Assembly: GCF_004803895.1 (NCBI RefSeq)
Contig: NZ_CP021978.1
Coordinates: forward strand, 4,650,001 to 4,714,000
Direction: 5' to 3'
Origin: Streptomyces hawaiiensis
GTDB taxonomy: Bacteria; Actinomycetota; Actinomycetes; Streptomycetales; Streptomycetaceae
DNA: 64,000 nt
Within the stretch, counting starts at the first letter, position 1. Each line of letters starts with the position of its first letter. The position numbers were made by a program, and so were the translations under genes. A model generated the notes under the pieces. That model had not been told where the DNA came from, did not search any database, and saw only the letters and a list, made by a program, of their open reading frames with translations. Of the stretch, positions 8,200-16,313 are shown one piece after another.

Positions 8200-9642
8200 T
8201 CAGCCGATGAGGCCGGCGCCGAACGCGCCGTAGGAGCGGGCCTGGCCGAAACTGCCCGGGCCGAACGAGCGGGCGCCGTCGGTGACGGGGCCGGTGGCCG
8301 AGCCGCGCAGGGTCGTGAGCGCGCCGATGCCCTCGTCCTCGAAGCCGGCGGTGATCGTGAACTCGGGGTGGCCGTCCTCGGTGACGTCGGCCAGCAGGAC
8401 GTCGGAGCCGAAGTAGTCCATGGCCTCGGCCGAGCCCGGGACGCCGGCGGTGGCCTGGGTGAAGGTGCGGGCGCCGGTGCGCGAGACGCCGGAGGCCGAG
8501 CCGTTCATCAGGACGGTGGCGCCGGTGTCCTCGGTGGTGCCGACGTCCTCGAAGACGACGCCGATGGCGAGGTCGCCGTAGCCGTCGCCGTCGATGTCAC
8601 CGATGTCTACGGCGCTGCCGAAGCCGTCGTCCGCCTCGTCGGCGCCGGGGACGCCCTCGGAGTCCTGGGTGAGTTCGGCCATGGGCGCGTCGCCGTTGAC
8701 CGGGCCGCCCTCCGAGCCGCGGATCACGACGACCTTGCCGCCGAGCGAACCGCTGTGGTCGTTCTCCTTCGAGAGGACGTTGCCGATGGCGATCTCGTCG
8801 TAGCCGTCGCCGTCGATGTCACCGAGAGCGAGGGAGGTGCCGCCGTTCAGCGGCCGGGGGAGCGAGGTGTCCAGGCCGGTGGCGGTGCCGAGGTAGGCGG
8901 CGCCCTTGGACCAGCTGCCCGTGTCGTCCTCGTTCAGGCGCACGCGGTAGGTGAGGGCCAGGTCGGACCTGCCGTCGTTGTCGGTGTCGCCCGCCGCCAG
9001 GGCGTCGACGCTGTACGACGTCTCGGGCAGGGCGACCCGCTGGACGACGCCGGTGGTGCCGGTGGTCGTGAAGCCGCCGCGGATGACGTACGGGTCCGCG
9101 TAGGCGCTCGCGGCCAGGTCCGCCTTGCCGTCGCCGTCGAAGTCGCCGGCGGTCAGCAGGTTGCCCCAGTTGTCGTGCGCGGAGGCCGCCGGGTCCTTGA
9201 CCGTGGTGCCGTTCTTCAGGCCGCTCGCCGAGCCCCACAGGACGGTGACGGAGCCGCCGTCGACATCGTCGCCGACGTCCTCGCCGGGGGAGCCGGCCGC
9301 GAGGTCGGTGTAGCCGTCGCCGTTGAGGTCGGCCAGGGCGAGCGCCTCGCCGAAGGCGTCCTCGGCCTCGGCGGCGCCGGGCACACCGGCGGTGTTCTGG
9401 CTGACCACGGTGCGCTTGGCCGGATCGAGGCCGGTGGCGCCGCCGTAGACCACGGCGACGTAGCCGGCCATGCCCTGGCCGTCGACCCTGGCGTACGGGG
9501 CGGCGAAGGCGATGTCGCCGTAGCCGTCGCCGTTGAAGTCGGCGGTCGGGCCGGTGGCGGGGGCGGCGGTGGCCGCCCCGGGCAGGGCCGTGAGCAGGCC
9601 GGTGGTGAGGGCCGTGGCCAGGAGGAGGGTGCGCTTGCGCAT
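8200..9642 (-). CDS. Secreted FG-GAP repeat protein 3
   Basis: A 480-aa paralogue starting at ATG 9642 with signal peptide MRKRTLLLATALTTGLLTAL, nearly identical to that of copy 5. Seven repeats are seen, five with canonical calcium loops (DFNGDGYGD, DLNGDGYTD, DFDGDGKAD, DIDGDGYDE, DIDGDGYGD). The fourth (DTDNDGRSD) and seventh (DVTEDGHPE) are altered. The C-terminal signature ARSFGPGSFGQ matches the SFGPG endings of copies 1 and 4. It is 17 bp upstream of copy 2, suggesting one transcript. No catalytic motif is visible. Confidence 0.88.
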   Translation of the reverse strand: MRKRTLLLATALTTGLLTALPGAATAAPATGPTADFNGDGYGDIAFAAPYARVDGQGMAGYVAVVYGGATGLDPAKRTVVSQNTAGVPGAAEAEDAFGEALALADLNGDGYTDLAAGSPGEDVGDDVDGGSVTVLWGSASGLKNGTTVKDPAASAHDNWGNLLTAGDFDGDGKADLAASAYADPYVIRGGFTTTGTTGVVQRVALPETSYSVDALAAGDTDNDGRSDLALTYRVRLNEDDTGSWSKGAAYLGTATGLDTSLPRPLNGGTSLALGDIDGDGYDEIAIGNVLSKENDHSGSLGGKVVVIRGSEGGPVNGDAPMAELTQDSEGVPGADEADDGFGSAVDIGDIDGDGYGDLAIGVVFEDVGTTEDTGATVLMNGSASGVSRTGARTFTQATAGVPGSAEAMDYFGSDVLLADVTEDGHPEFTITAGFEDEGIGALTTLRGSATGPVTDGARSFGPGSFGQARSYGAFGAGLIG

Positions 9643-9668
9643 CTGTGAGTCGTCCCCGTTGTCGGTGA

Positions 9669-11093
9669 TCAGGAGTTGAGGGCGGTGCCGTAGCCCGGTG
9701 TGCCGGATGTCGAGACGCCTGTCGTGCCCGGGCCGAAGCTGACGGAACCGGTGGTCGTCAGGCCGCTCGCCGTGGCGCGCAGGGACCAGACGGCGCCGTC
9801 GCCGGCGTTCTCGCCCGGCGCGGAGACGGACAGGTCGGCGCGGCGGTCGCCGGTGTGGTCGGTGAGCGTGACGCGCTCACCGAACCGGTCGCCCGCCTCC
9901 GAACCGCCGGGCACACCCGCCGTGTTCTGCGTGTACGACGTGGCGCCCTTGGTGGTCAGGCCGGACGCCGAGCCGTACAGCACGGTGACGGCACCGGCGG
10001 AGCTGTTCTCGCCCGCGGTGCCGATCGCCAGGTCGGCGTATCCGTCGCCGTTGACGTCGCCGAGGGAGACGCCGCTGCCGAAGCGGTCGCCCCTCTCGGA
10101 GGCGCCGGGCACACCGGCGGTGTCCTGGGTGAGGACGAGCGGGGCGCGGCCGCCGTCGCGGCCGTCGGGTCCGCCGTAGACGACGGTGACCTTGCCGCCG
10201 AGGGCGCCCTCGGGGTCGGCCGACGCCTCCCGGTCGTTTCCCACGGCGATGTCGTCGTGGCCGTCGCCGTCGATGTCGCCCACGGCGGAGACGAACCCGG
10301 CGGGCAGGTTCTGCAGCCAGTCGACGTAGTTGCCGATCCGCAGGTCGGCCAGGGAGGTGGCGGCGGCGCCGTTGTGCGCGGCACGGCCGTGCAGGACCAG
10401 GCGGGGGCGGCCGTCGCCGGTGACGTCGCCGGAGGAGAGGTGGGTGACGCCGTTCGAGGACGACCACCAGTCGTTGCGCGAGCCCGAACCGCCGTTGGAC
10501 GCACTGGTCCTGGTGATCGGCCCGTCCACGAGGGAGAGGGTGACCGGGCCGGTGGAACCCACCGCGACGTCGATGTCCCCGTCGCCGTCGAAGTCGCCCG
10601 CGGCCAGCGCCCGGCCGTACCGGTCGTAGTCGGTGCTGAAGAAGCTGAACAGCGAACGGGCGCCGGACAAACCGGACGCGGAGCCCCAGACGATCGTGAC
10701 CGTGCCGTCGTTGCTGTCGCTGCCGTCCTCGCCGGGCGTGCCGATCAGCAGGTCGGCGTAGCCGTCGGTGTTCAGGTCGGCGGAGGCGAGCGCGGAGCCG
10801 AAGGCGTCGTCGGCCTCGGCGGCACCGGGCATTGCGGCGGTGTTCTGCGTCAGGAGCGTGCGCGTGGAGCTCTTCGGCCCGCCGGTGCTGCCGTAGACCA
10901 CCGACACGGCACCCGCCCTCGCCTGCCCGGAGACGGTGGCGCCCGGCGCGCCGATCGCGAGGTCGGTGCGGCCGTCGCCGTTGAAGTCGTAGGGGGCGGC
11001 GGCCGTCGCGGCGTGCGCGGCGGGGGCGCAGAGGGTGAGGGCGAGCGGGGTCAGGGCCGCCGCGAGGACTGCGGCGGTGATACGGATGCGCAT
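9669..11093 (-). CDS. Secreted FG-GAP repeat protein 4
   Basis: A 474-aa paralogue starting at ATG 11093. The open frame continues upstream, but MRIRITAAVLAAALTPLAL is a clear signal peptide, cleaved near AHAAT. Seven repeats are recognisable, including DFNGDGRTD, DLNTDGYAD, DFDGDGDID, DIDGDGHDD and DVNGDGYAD. The fourth (DVTGDGRPR) and seventh (DHTGDRRAD) have lost acidic ligands. The C-terminus GSVSFGPGTTGVSTSG resembles those of copies 1 and 3. It lies 26 bp upstream of copy 3. Confidence 0.88.
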   Translation of the reverse strand: MRIRITAAVLAAALTPLALTLCAPAAHAATAAAPYDFNGDGRTDLAIGAPGATVSGQARAGAVSVVYGSTGGPKSSTRTLLTQNTAAMPGAAEADDAFGSALASADLNTDGYADLLIGTPGEDGSDSNDGTVTIVWGSASGLSGARSLFSFFSTDYDRYGRALAAGDFDGDGDIDVAVGSTGPVTLSLVDGPITRTSASNGGSGSRNDWWSSSNGVTHLSSGDVTGDGRPRLVLHGRAAHNGAAATSLADLRIGNYVDWLQNLPAGFVSAVGDIDGDGHDDIAVGNDREASADPEGALGGKVTVVYGGPDGRDGGRAPLVLTQDTAGVPGASERGDRFGSGVSLGDVNGDGYADLAIGTAGENSSAGAVTVLYGSASGLTTKGATSYTQNTAGVPGGSEAGDRFGERVTLTDHTGDRRADLSVSAPGENAGDGAVWSLRATASGLTTTGSVSFGPGTTGVSTSGTPGYGTALNS

Positions 11094-11128
11094 GGGTGTA
11101 CGTGCCTCGCAGGGGAGTCGGCGGGGTC

Positions 11129-12535
11129 TCACCGGGCCACGACCGAGCCGAGGTTGACGCTGCCCTTGAGGGAGACGGCGGTGGTGGTGATGCCCTGCGC
11201 GCCGCTCGTGGTCAGGCCGGAGGCGGAGCCGCGCAGGGTCCACAGGCCGCCCGTGGAGTTCTCGCCGTGGACGCCGACGACGAGGTCCGCCTTGCCGTCC
11301 TTGGTCACGTCGGTCAGGTCGACCGCGGACCCGAAGCGGTCCGAGGACTCGGCGGAGCCGGGCACCCCGGCGGTGTTCTGCGTGTACGACTTCACGCCGC
11401 TGCCGGTCCTCAGGCCGGAGGCGGAGCCGAACAGCACGGTCACCGAGCCCGCGTCCGTCGCCGAGCCGACGTCCTCGCCCGGGGCGGAGATCACGACGTC
11501 GGCGTACCCGTCGCCGTTGATGTCGCCGGTGCTCACTGCGCTGCCGAAGCCGTCCTCGGCCTCACCCGCGCCGGGCACGCCCGCGGTGTCCTGGTGGACG
11601 ACGGTCGGCTGCTGCGCCGGGTCGGGGCCGTTCGGGCCGCCGTACCAGACGGTGACCTGCCCGCCCTTGTGACCGCCGGGCTTGAGGTCGTACGGGTCCG
11701 CGGAGTCGCCGAGGACGAGGTCGCCGTAGCCGTCGCGGTTGATGTCGCCGATGGAACCGGGGTAGCCGTCGGCGTCCGGTAGATCGGCCATCTTGTACGT
11801 CGTGCCGGTCCAGCGGAAGTAGTCGATCTGGCCGCCGGTGTCGCCGTCCACGTTGAACGGGTAGACGCGCTCGGCCGCCCCGTCGCCGGTCATGTCACCG
11901 GCGATCACCTCGAACGTGGTGCCGACCTCGCCGACGCGGAGGTGGTTCAGCGGGCCGCCGGTGCGCGTGAAGGGGCCGTGGTAGACGCGGGTGTGGCTCT
12001 GGCCGGTGAGCGTGACGTCCGTGTCTCCGTCCCCGTCGAAGTCGCCGGTCGCGATGCCCCGGGAGAAGTTGCCGTACTCGGAGAGCGTCGACGGCTGCGG
12101 CAGGCCCTTGCCGCCGGCCAGGCCCGACTTGCCGCCCCACAGGACCGTGCCGGAGCCGACGCCGTCCCGGTCGCCGATGCTCTCGCTGCTGGTGCCGACG
12201 ACGAGGTCGGAGTAGCCGTCCCGGTCCAGGTCGCCGGTGGCCAGGGCGGAGCCGAACAGGTCGCCGGACTCGGCGGTGCCGGGGACGCCCGCGGAGTTCT
12301 GGGTGATGACGGCCCTGCGGGCGGCCGAGACACCGGACGCCGAGCCGTACAGCACGACGACCGCGCCGGCGCAGGAGGCCGAGCCGACGTCGGCGCACGG
12401 GGCGCCGGCCGCCACATCGCGGTATCCGTCGCCGTTGAAGTCCCCGGCGAGACCGGAGGGGGCGGCGGTGGCGGGGGTGGCGGTGAGCAGGCCGGTGGTG
12501 AGCGTGGCGGCCAGCAGGAGGGTGCGCTTGCGCAA
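11129..12535 (-). CDS. Secreted FG-GAP repeat protein 5
   Basis: A 468-aa paralogue. The start is inferred as TTG 12535 because LRKRTLLLAATLTTGLL aligns with the MRKRTLLLATALTTGLL start of copy 3 and a GGAG lies upstream. There are seven repeats: DFNGDGYRD, DLDRDGYSD, DFDGDGDTD, DMTGDGAAE, DINRDGYGD, DINGDGYAD and DVTKDGKAD. The first blade holds an extra cysteine pair (GAPCADVGSASCAG), possibly a disulfide. The C-terminus lacks the SFGPG motif and ends GSVNLGSVVAR. A pair of 37-bp direct repeats lies just upstream. Confidence 0.84.
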   Translation of the reverse strand: MRKRTLLLAATLTTGLLTATPATAAPSGLAGDFNGDGYRDVAAGAPCADVGSASCAGAVVVLYGSASGVSAARRAVITQNSAGVPGTAESGDLFGSALATGDLDRDGYSDLVVGTSSESIGDRDGVGSGTVLWGGKSGLAGGKGLPQPSTLSEYGNFSRGIATGDFDGDGDTDVTLTGQSHTRVYHGPFTRTGGPLNHLRVGEVGTTFEVIAGDMTGDGAAERVYPFNVDGDTGGQIDYFRWTGTTYKMADLPDADGYPGSIGDINRDGYGDLVLGDSADPYDLKPGGHKGGQVTVWYGGPNGPDPAQQPTVVHQDTAGVPGAGEAEDGFGSAVSTGDINGDGYADVVISAPGEDVGSATDAGSVTVLFGSASGLRTGSGVKSYTQNTAGVPGSAESSDRFGSAVDLTDVTKDGKADLVVGVHGENSTGGLWTLRGSASGLTTSGAQGITTTAVSLKGSVNLGSVVAR

Positions 12536-12556
12536 GGTGGGGCTCCGGGTGGGAAG

Positions 12557-12635
12557 GGGCCTGACCTGGAAGGTTTGGCCCCGAGAGGGTGCGGGGGTGG
12601 GCCTGACCTGGAAGGTTTGGCCCCGAGAGGGTGCG
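12557..12635. repeat. Two 37-bp direct repeats
   Basis: Copies at 12557-12593 and 12599-12635 are identical, with a core of CTGACCTGGAAGGTTTGG, repeating at 42 bp. They occupy the leader between FG-GAP copies 5 and 6. They may be tandem regulator sites or a replication-slippage duplication. Confidence 0.85.
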
Positions 12636-12660
12636 AGGGTGTCTCGGTCGGTACGGGCGC

Positions 12661-13023
12661 TCAGTCGGCGAAGTTCGCGCCGAAGTTCGGGTAGCCCGTC
12701 GTCGAGACGCCCGAGGCGCTGGGGGAGACGGTGCGCGAGCCGGTGGCGGTGATCTTCGTGCCGTTGGACGGCAGGTAGAGGACCGCGCCGTTGCCGTCGT
12801 TCTCGTACGAGCCGGCCAGCACGTCGGCGCGGCCGTCGCCGTTGAAGTCGGCCCGCGGGGCGTGCGTGCCGTCCGCGGCCGTCGCCGGGCCGGCCGTGGC
12901 CGAGAGCAGTGTGCCGGTCAGCGCGACCGCGGCGGCGGTCGCCAGGGCAAGCCGCAGGCGGGGGCGCCGGGACGGGTGAGCGGGTGCGGGCCGGCGCCCG
13001 GAGGGGCGCTCGTGCTGCTGCAT
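12661..13023 (-). CDS. Short FG-GAP protein, single repeat (copy 6)
   Basis: A 120-aa exported protein starting at ATG 13023 with a GGAGA Shine-Dalgarno 6 nt upstream. A long basic n-region (MQQHERPSGRR...) precedes a hydrophobic signal core and an ATA/ADG cleavage region near residue 50. Only one calcium loop, DFNGDGRAD, remains. The tail SGVSTTGYPNFG matches the C-terminal end of the full paralogues (for example LGMSTTGYLRLG in copy 1). It therefore looks like an FG-GAP gene that lost blades 2-7 by recombination. Alone it cannot form a propeller; it might associate with the neighbours or be a relic. Confidence 0.7.
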   Translation of the reverse strand: MQQHERPSGRRPAPAHPSRRPRLRLALATAAAVALTGTLLSATAGPATAADGTHAPRADFNGDGRADVLAGSYENDGNGAVLYLPSNGTKITATGSRTVSPSASGVSTTGYPNFGANFAD

Positions 13024-13179
13024 GCGGGGTCTCCTGCTGCATGCGGGGGATGCCTGGCGGACATCCACAGTCGATGGAGGGCCGGACTGTCCGTGTTCGC
13101 CGGGAGTTGTCCGGGCGTTCACGGGTGGTCGGCGATCAAGAGACCCGCAGAGGGACGTAAGGGTTGTACGTGAGTTCGG

Positions 13180-13797
13180 TTAATTTCCGGGGCTGCTCGA
13201 GGTGCGCGGTGACCGACCAGCGGTCGCCGGCGGGTACCGCACGTCCACCACGGCCGTACGGTCCTCCCCCGTGAGCAGCTCCAGCCGGACGGGCGCGCCC
13301 CCGGGGTTGTCGAACAGCCGGATTCCGTCGCCGAGCAGGACGGGCGCGATGTGCAGGTCGATCTCGTCGATCAGTCCGCGCTCCAGGAGCTGCCGGCCGA
13401 TGGCCGGGGAGAAGACCTCGACGTTCTTCCCGTCGGCCGCCTTCAACGCGATCCGGACCGCCTCGGCGACGTCGCAGCTCAGGAAGGTGACGCCCGGGGT
13501 GGGTTGCGCGTCCTCCGGATGGTGGGTGAGCACGAACAGGGGCCCCTGCCAGGCCCCGCCGTAGATGCCGTTGGGGTCGGGGCAGGCGTCCCAGCCAGCC
13601 CGGCCGCCCAGTACCGCGCCGGTCGTCCCGGCGTACTCCTCGACGAGGCCCGGCCGGAAGGCCGTCCCTGTCATCCAGTCCATGGTGTGGTTCGGGCCCG
13701 CGACGAACCCGTCGAGGGACATCGTGAAGTGCCAGAGCACTTTGCCTTCGGCGGCCTGCGGGTCCAAGGCGTCCGGCCTTTCTCTCCGGTTCGTCAC
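13180..13797 (-). CDS. DHFR-like (RibD_C) reductase A
   Basis: A 205-aa RibD_C/DHFR-fold protein. It begins the conserved fold with VLWHFTMSLDGFVAGP, has the nucleotide loop TTGAVLGGRAGWDAC, and continues with VEVFSPAIGRQLLERGLIDEIDLHIAPVLLG, the usual C-terminal signature. The GG of the family's GG(A/G) turn is replaced by SPA, which may weaken cofactor binding. The start overlaps the stop of the upstream reductase B (ATGA, 13794-13797), so the two form a coupled pair. Substrate unknown. Confidence 0.85.
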   Translation of the reverse strand: MTNRRERPDALDPQAAEGKVLWHFTMSLDGFVAGPNHTMDWMTGTAFRPGLVEEYAGTTGAVLGGRAGWDACPDPNGIYGGAWQGPLFVLTHHPEDAQPTPGVTFLSCDVAEAVRIALKAADGKNVEVFSPAIGRQLLERGLIDEIDLHIAPVLLGDGIRLFDNPGGAPVRLELLTGEDRTAVVDVRYPPATAGRSPRTSSSPGN

Positions 13798-14375
13798 GGC
13801 TGCTTGCGGACCCGGTAGCGCAGGTGCAGCACCCGGTCGCCCTGGATCACGACGTGCGGGTCCTCGAGCAGGTGCTGGGCGTCGACCGAGCCGAAGTAGC
13901 GCTTGCCGGAGCCGAAGACCACAGGCACGACGTCCATCGCGACCTCGTCGACCAGGCCGAGGGCGAGGGCCTGCCCGCCGACGTCGCCGGCGGCCACACC
14001 GACGTCACGGTCCTCGTCGGTCAGCTCCCTGGCCTTGGCGACGGCCTGCGCCACGCCGTCGACGAAGTGGAACGGGGCGTCGGGGTGCCACCCCACGGGG
14101 CGCGGCCGGTGCGACACGACGACCAGGTGCTCACCGGCCGGCGGCACGCCGTCCCACCCGTTGGTCATGTCGAACACGTGCCGCCCGACGACCAGCGTGC
14201 CGATCCTCGCCATGGCCGGCCGCACGTAGTCGGCGGAGGCCTTGGACACCTTGGCGTACTCGTTGATCTCGACTTCGCCGTTGCCGTACCAGTCGAAGAG
14301 GGGACCGACGTCGTCGTCCGCGTCGGCGATGAAGCCGTCGACGGAGACGACGTTGTGCATCACGACGGTGGTCAT
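13794..14375 (-). CDS. DHFR-like (RibD_C) reductase B
   Basis: A 193-aa RibD_C/DHFR-fold protein starting MTTVVMHNVVSVDGFIAD with AGGAG upstream of ATG 14375. The NADPH-binding features are IGTLVVGRHVFDM (residues ~57-69), an AAGDVGGQALALGLVDE turn and VVFGSGKRYFG. It is first gene of a two-gene operon with reductase A, which is about 25% similar by eye. The likely role is an NADPH-dependent reductase of an unknown small molecule. Such pairs are common in Streptomyces accessory regions. Confidence 0.87.
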   Translation of the reverse strand: MTTVVMHNVVSVDGFIADADDDVGPLFDWYGNGEVEINEYAKVSKASADYVRPAMARIGTLVVGRHVFDMTNGWDGVPPAGEHLVVVSHRPRPVGWHPDAPFHFVDGVAQAVAKARELTDEDRDVGVAAGDVGGQALALGLVDEVAMDVVPVVFGSGKRYFGSVDAQHLLEDPHVVIQGDRVLHLRYRVRKQP

Positions 14376-14783
14376 GGGGGCTCCTGTGCGGTTGAGGGCC
14401 TGGGCGGCCTTTCCGCATCCGTAGACCGGGAGCGCGCCGGAAACTCATCGCCCGGCGCTCATCCTCTCCGGGAGGCAGGCTCGACCGCGCAGCTTCTCCT
14501 GGGCCGCCTGCGCGCTACGGCCATGGGGGCACGACTGGGCCGGTGATCGGGCTCGGGAGGCCGACGGGGAAGGCCGACGCTCCCCGTGCCAACGGGTGCT
14601 CGTGGCGTGCGGCCGAGTCGGTCCGGACCTCCAACGTGAAGTAAGCGCCTCGGCCCGCCGGGGGGTTGGCTGGATCTTTCATGACACATGACAGCTCGTC
14701 GGACAGACCGGCGAAGCGGAAGCGGTCGGCCGACCGTGACGACCGGCCGACTCGCTCCGCAGGTTCGGACAAGAGGTGGGCAC
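14376..14783. other. Intergenic region, 408 bp
   Basis: The right part is the leader of the reductase operon and the left part the 3' flank of the glycosyltransferase gene. Short open frames here have no recognisable protein features. I see no repeat or RNA gene. Confidence 0.5.
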
Positions 14784-16115
14784 TCACACCTCGATCGGCT
14801 TCTCCGCAGGCGCGCGGTGCCGCCCCCCGGGCAGCGCCGTCTTCGCCGTCAGGCCCCGTGACTGCCACGCGTTGTCGCGCAGCTTGAACAGGGCCCAGTA
14901 CCGCGTCGGGCACAGCAGCACGATGTTCATGAACACGGCCGCCGGGGTGCCGACGAGCCAGGAGTGCCAGCGCTGGCGGGCGGTCATGTCCGGGCGCATC
15001 AGGACGTACAGCCCGGACTGGCCGAAGCGCACCACCAGGTACACGGCGAGATACACCAGGGCGATGCCGGGGTTGTGGTACCGCCCGCCCAGGGTCAGGA
15101 GCGTCATGACGACGATCCAGGCCAGCATCACCGGGGTGATGACGAGCTGGAGCAGCCCGAACGTCGGCGATATGAGCTGCTTCAGCGACAGCCGCGCGTA
15201 CACGAACGGCAGCATCCACCACCAGGAGCGGGCCCACCGCAGCCGCTGCCGGTAGGTCTTCTTCAGCGTCGTCGGCATGTCGGTGACGACGCCGGCCTCG
15301 TTGACCGCCACGACCTCGCCGCGCATGAGCGCCCTGAGCGCCAGCCAGCGGTCGTCCCCCGTGCCGCACTCCACCTCGTAGGCGTCGAGGTGGTCGTAGA
15401 GGAGCTCGGCACGGTAGAGGGCCAGGGCGCCCGAGGTGGTCTCCAGGGCGCCGAGCATGGAGCGCGAGGAGCGCATCATCACGCAGGACGTGCCGATGTC
15501 GATGTCCGCGGCCCGGGAGACCCAGGTCTCCTCGAAGTTGCGGATGTAGATCATGCCGGTGGTCGCCTGGATCCGCGGGTTGCTCATGGCCCGCAGCTGC
15601 TGCTCCAGCGCGTCGGGGAAGGGCTCGCCGTCGGAGTCGATGGTGAGCACGTACGCGAAGTGCTTGTTCTGCTCCTGGAGGTGCCGCAGCACGGTGACCT
15701 GGGCCCCGCGCTTGCCCTTGTTCTCCTGCCGGTGCCAGAAGACCCGGGGGTGGTCGAAGGGTTCGACGGGATGCTGCCGCGAGCCGTCGTCGATGACGTG
15801 GATCTCGTCGATCGGGTGGGTCTGCGCCAGCAGCGACCGCACCGTGCGGTGCAGGTTCTCCGTGGGCTCCTCGAAAGCCGGGACGATCGCCACGGTCCGG
15901 CCCGGGGCGACCGGGAGGTGGGTGAAGGACCGGCCCTTCAGGAACGACACCAGGCAGAGCACGATCACCGCCATGCCCAGCCACCAGTAGAACGTCAGGA
16001 TCGGGCTCTTCGACTGGGCGTGCACCACCACGGTGGCAACGGCCAGAGCCGCCACCACCACAGCGGTCACCACGGTGAGCCTCACCCGTGGCGCACGGTC
16101 CGGGAACGCGCTCAA
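14784..16115 (-). CDS. Processive family-2 glycosyltransferase, hyaluronan-synthase-like
   Basis: About 443 aa. Two N-terminal membrane spans (~12-32 and 42-62) precede a GT2 catalytic domain and about four C-terminal spans. The processive beta-glycosyltransferase signatures are all present: VIDDGS, TIDSDGEPF, the acceptor motif GTGDDRW and RQRLRW before the WW of the channel entrance. This matches hyaluronan, NodC and cellulose synthases, which polymerise and export a polysaccharide from UDP-sugars. The start is inferred as TTG 16115, overlapping the stop of the upstream small ORF (TTGA); the open frame extends 28 codons further. The nucleotide-sugar dehydrogenase two genes upstream may supply UDP-uronic acid. 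Polymer identity is unknown. Confidence 0.85.
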   Translation of the reverse strand: MSAFPDRAPRVRLTVVTAVVVAALAVATVVVHAQSKSPILTFYWWLGMAVIVLCLVSFLKGRSFTHLPVAPGRTVAIVPAFEEPTENLHRTVRSLLAQTHPIDEIHVIDDGSRQHPVEPFDHPRVFWHRQENKGKRGAQVTVLRHLQEQNKHFAYVLTIDSDGEPFPDALEQQLRAMSNPRIQATTGMIYIRNFEETWVSRAADIDIGTSCVMMRSSRSMLGALETTSGALALYRAELLYDHLDAYEVECGTGDDRWLALRALMRGEVVAVNEAGVVTDMPTTLKKTYRQRLRWARSWWWMLPFVYARLSLKQLISPTFGLLQLVITPVMLAWIVVMTLLTLGGRYHNPGIALVYLAVYLVVRFGQSGLYVLMRPDMTARQRWHSWLVGTPAAVFMNIVLLCPTRYWALFKLRDNAWQSRGLTAKTALPGGRHRAPAEKPIEV

Positions 16116-16285
16116 GCGGTCACTCGCCTGCCGCGGGTCGCCAGGCGGAACGCCGCGACACCGCCGATCACGAGGAGCATCGCCGCCAGCACGATCCACC
16201 CGAGCGCCGTTCCGCCGGTCGCCGCCAGGGCGGCTCCGCCCGTGGCGGTCCCGATCGCCGCGCCCACACCGTTCTGTCCGTACAT
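16112..16285 (-). CDS. 57-aa membrane peptide with LAXTG-like sorting signal
   Basis: Starts at ATG 16285 with AGGGA 5 nt upstream and begins MYGQNGVGAAIG. After a Gly/Ala/Thr stretch comes LAATGG (residues ~20-25), then a hydrophobic span WIVLAAMLLVIGGVAAF, then the basic tail RLATRGRRVTA. Motif, hydrophobic span and positive tail form the classic C-terminal cell-wall sorting signal; LAXTG is the pentapeptide linked to class E sortases in Streptomyces. There is no room for a separate signal peptide, so almost the whole protein is sorting signal. Its stop overlaps the glycosyltransferase start (TTGA), implying translational coupling. It could be a partner or anchor of the synthase. Function inferred only. 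Confidence 0.72.
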   Translation of the reverse strand: MYGQNGVGAAIGTATGGAALAATGGTALGWIVLAAMLLVIGGVAAFRLATRGRRVTA

Positions 16286-16313
16286 GTTGTCCCTGCTTTC
16301 CTTCTGTGGCTCT

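Noticed and set aside
5259..9648. Long plus-strand frames across the FG-GAP array
   Set aside because: The Val/Gly/Ala/Asp-rich pattern is the reverse complement of the repeated calcium loops.
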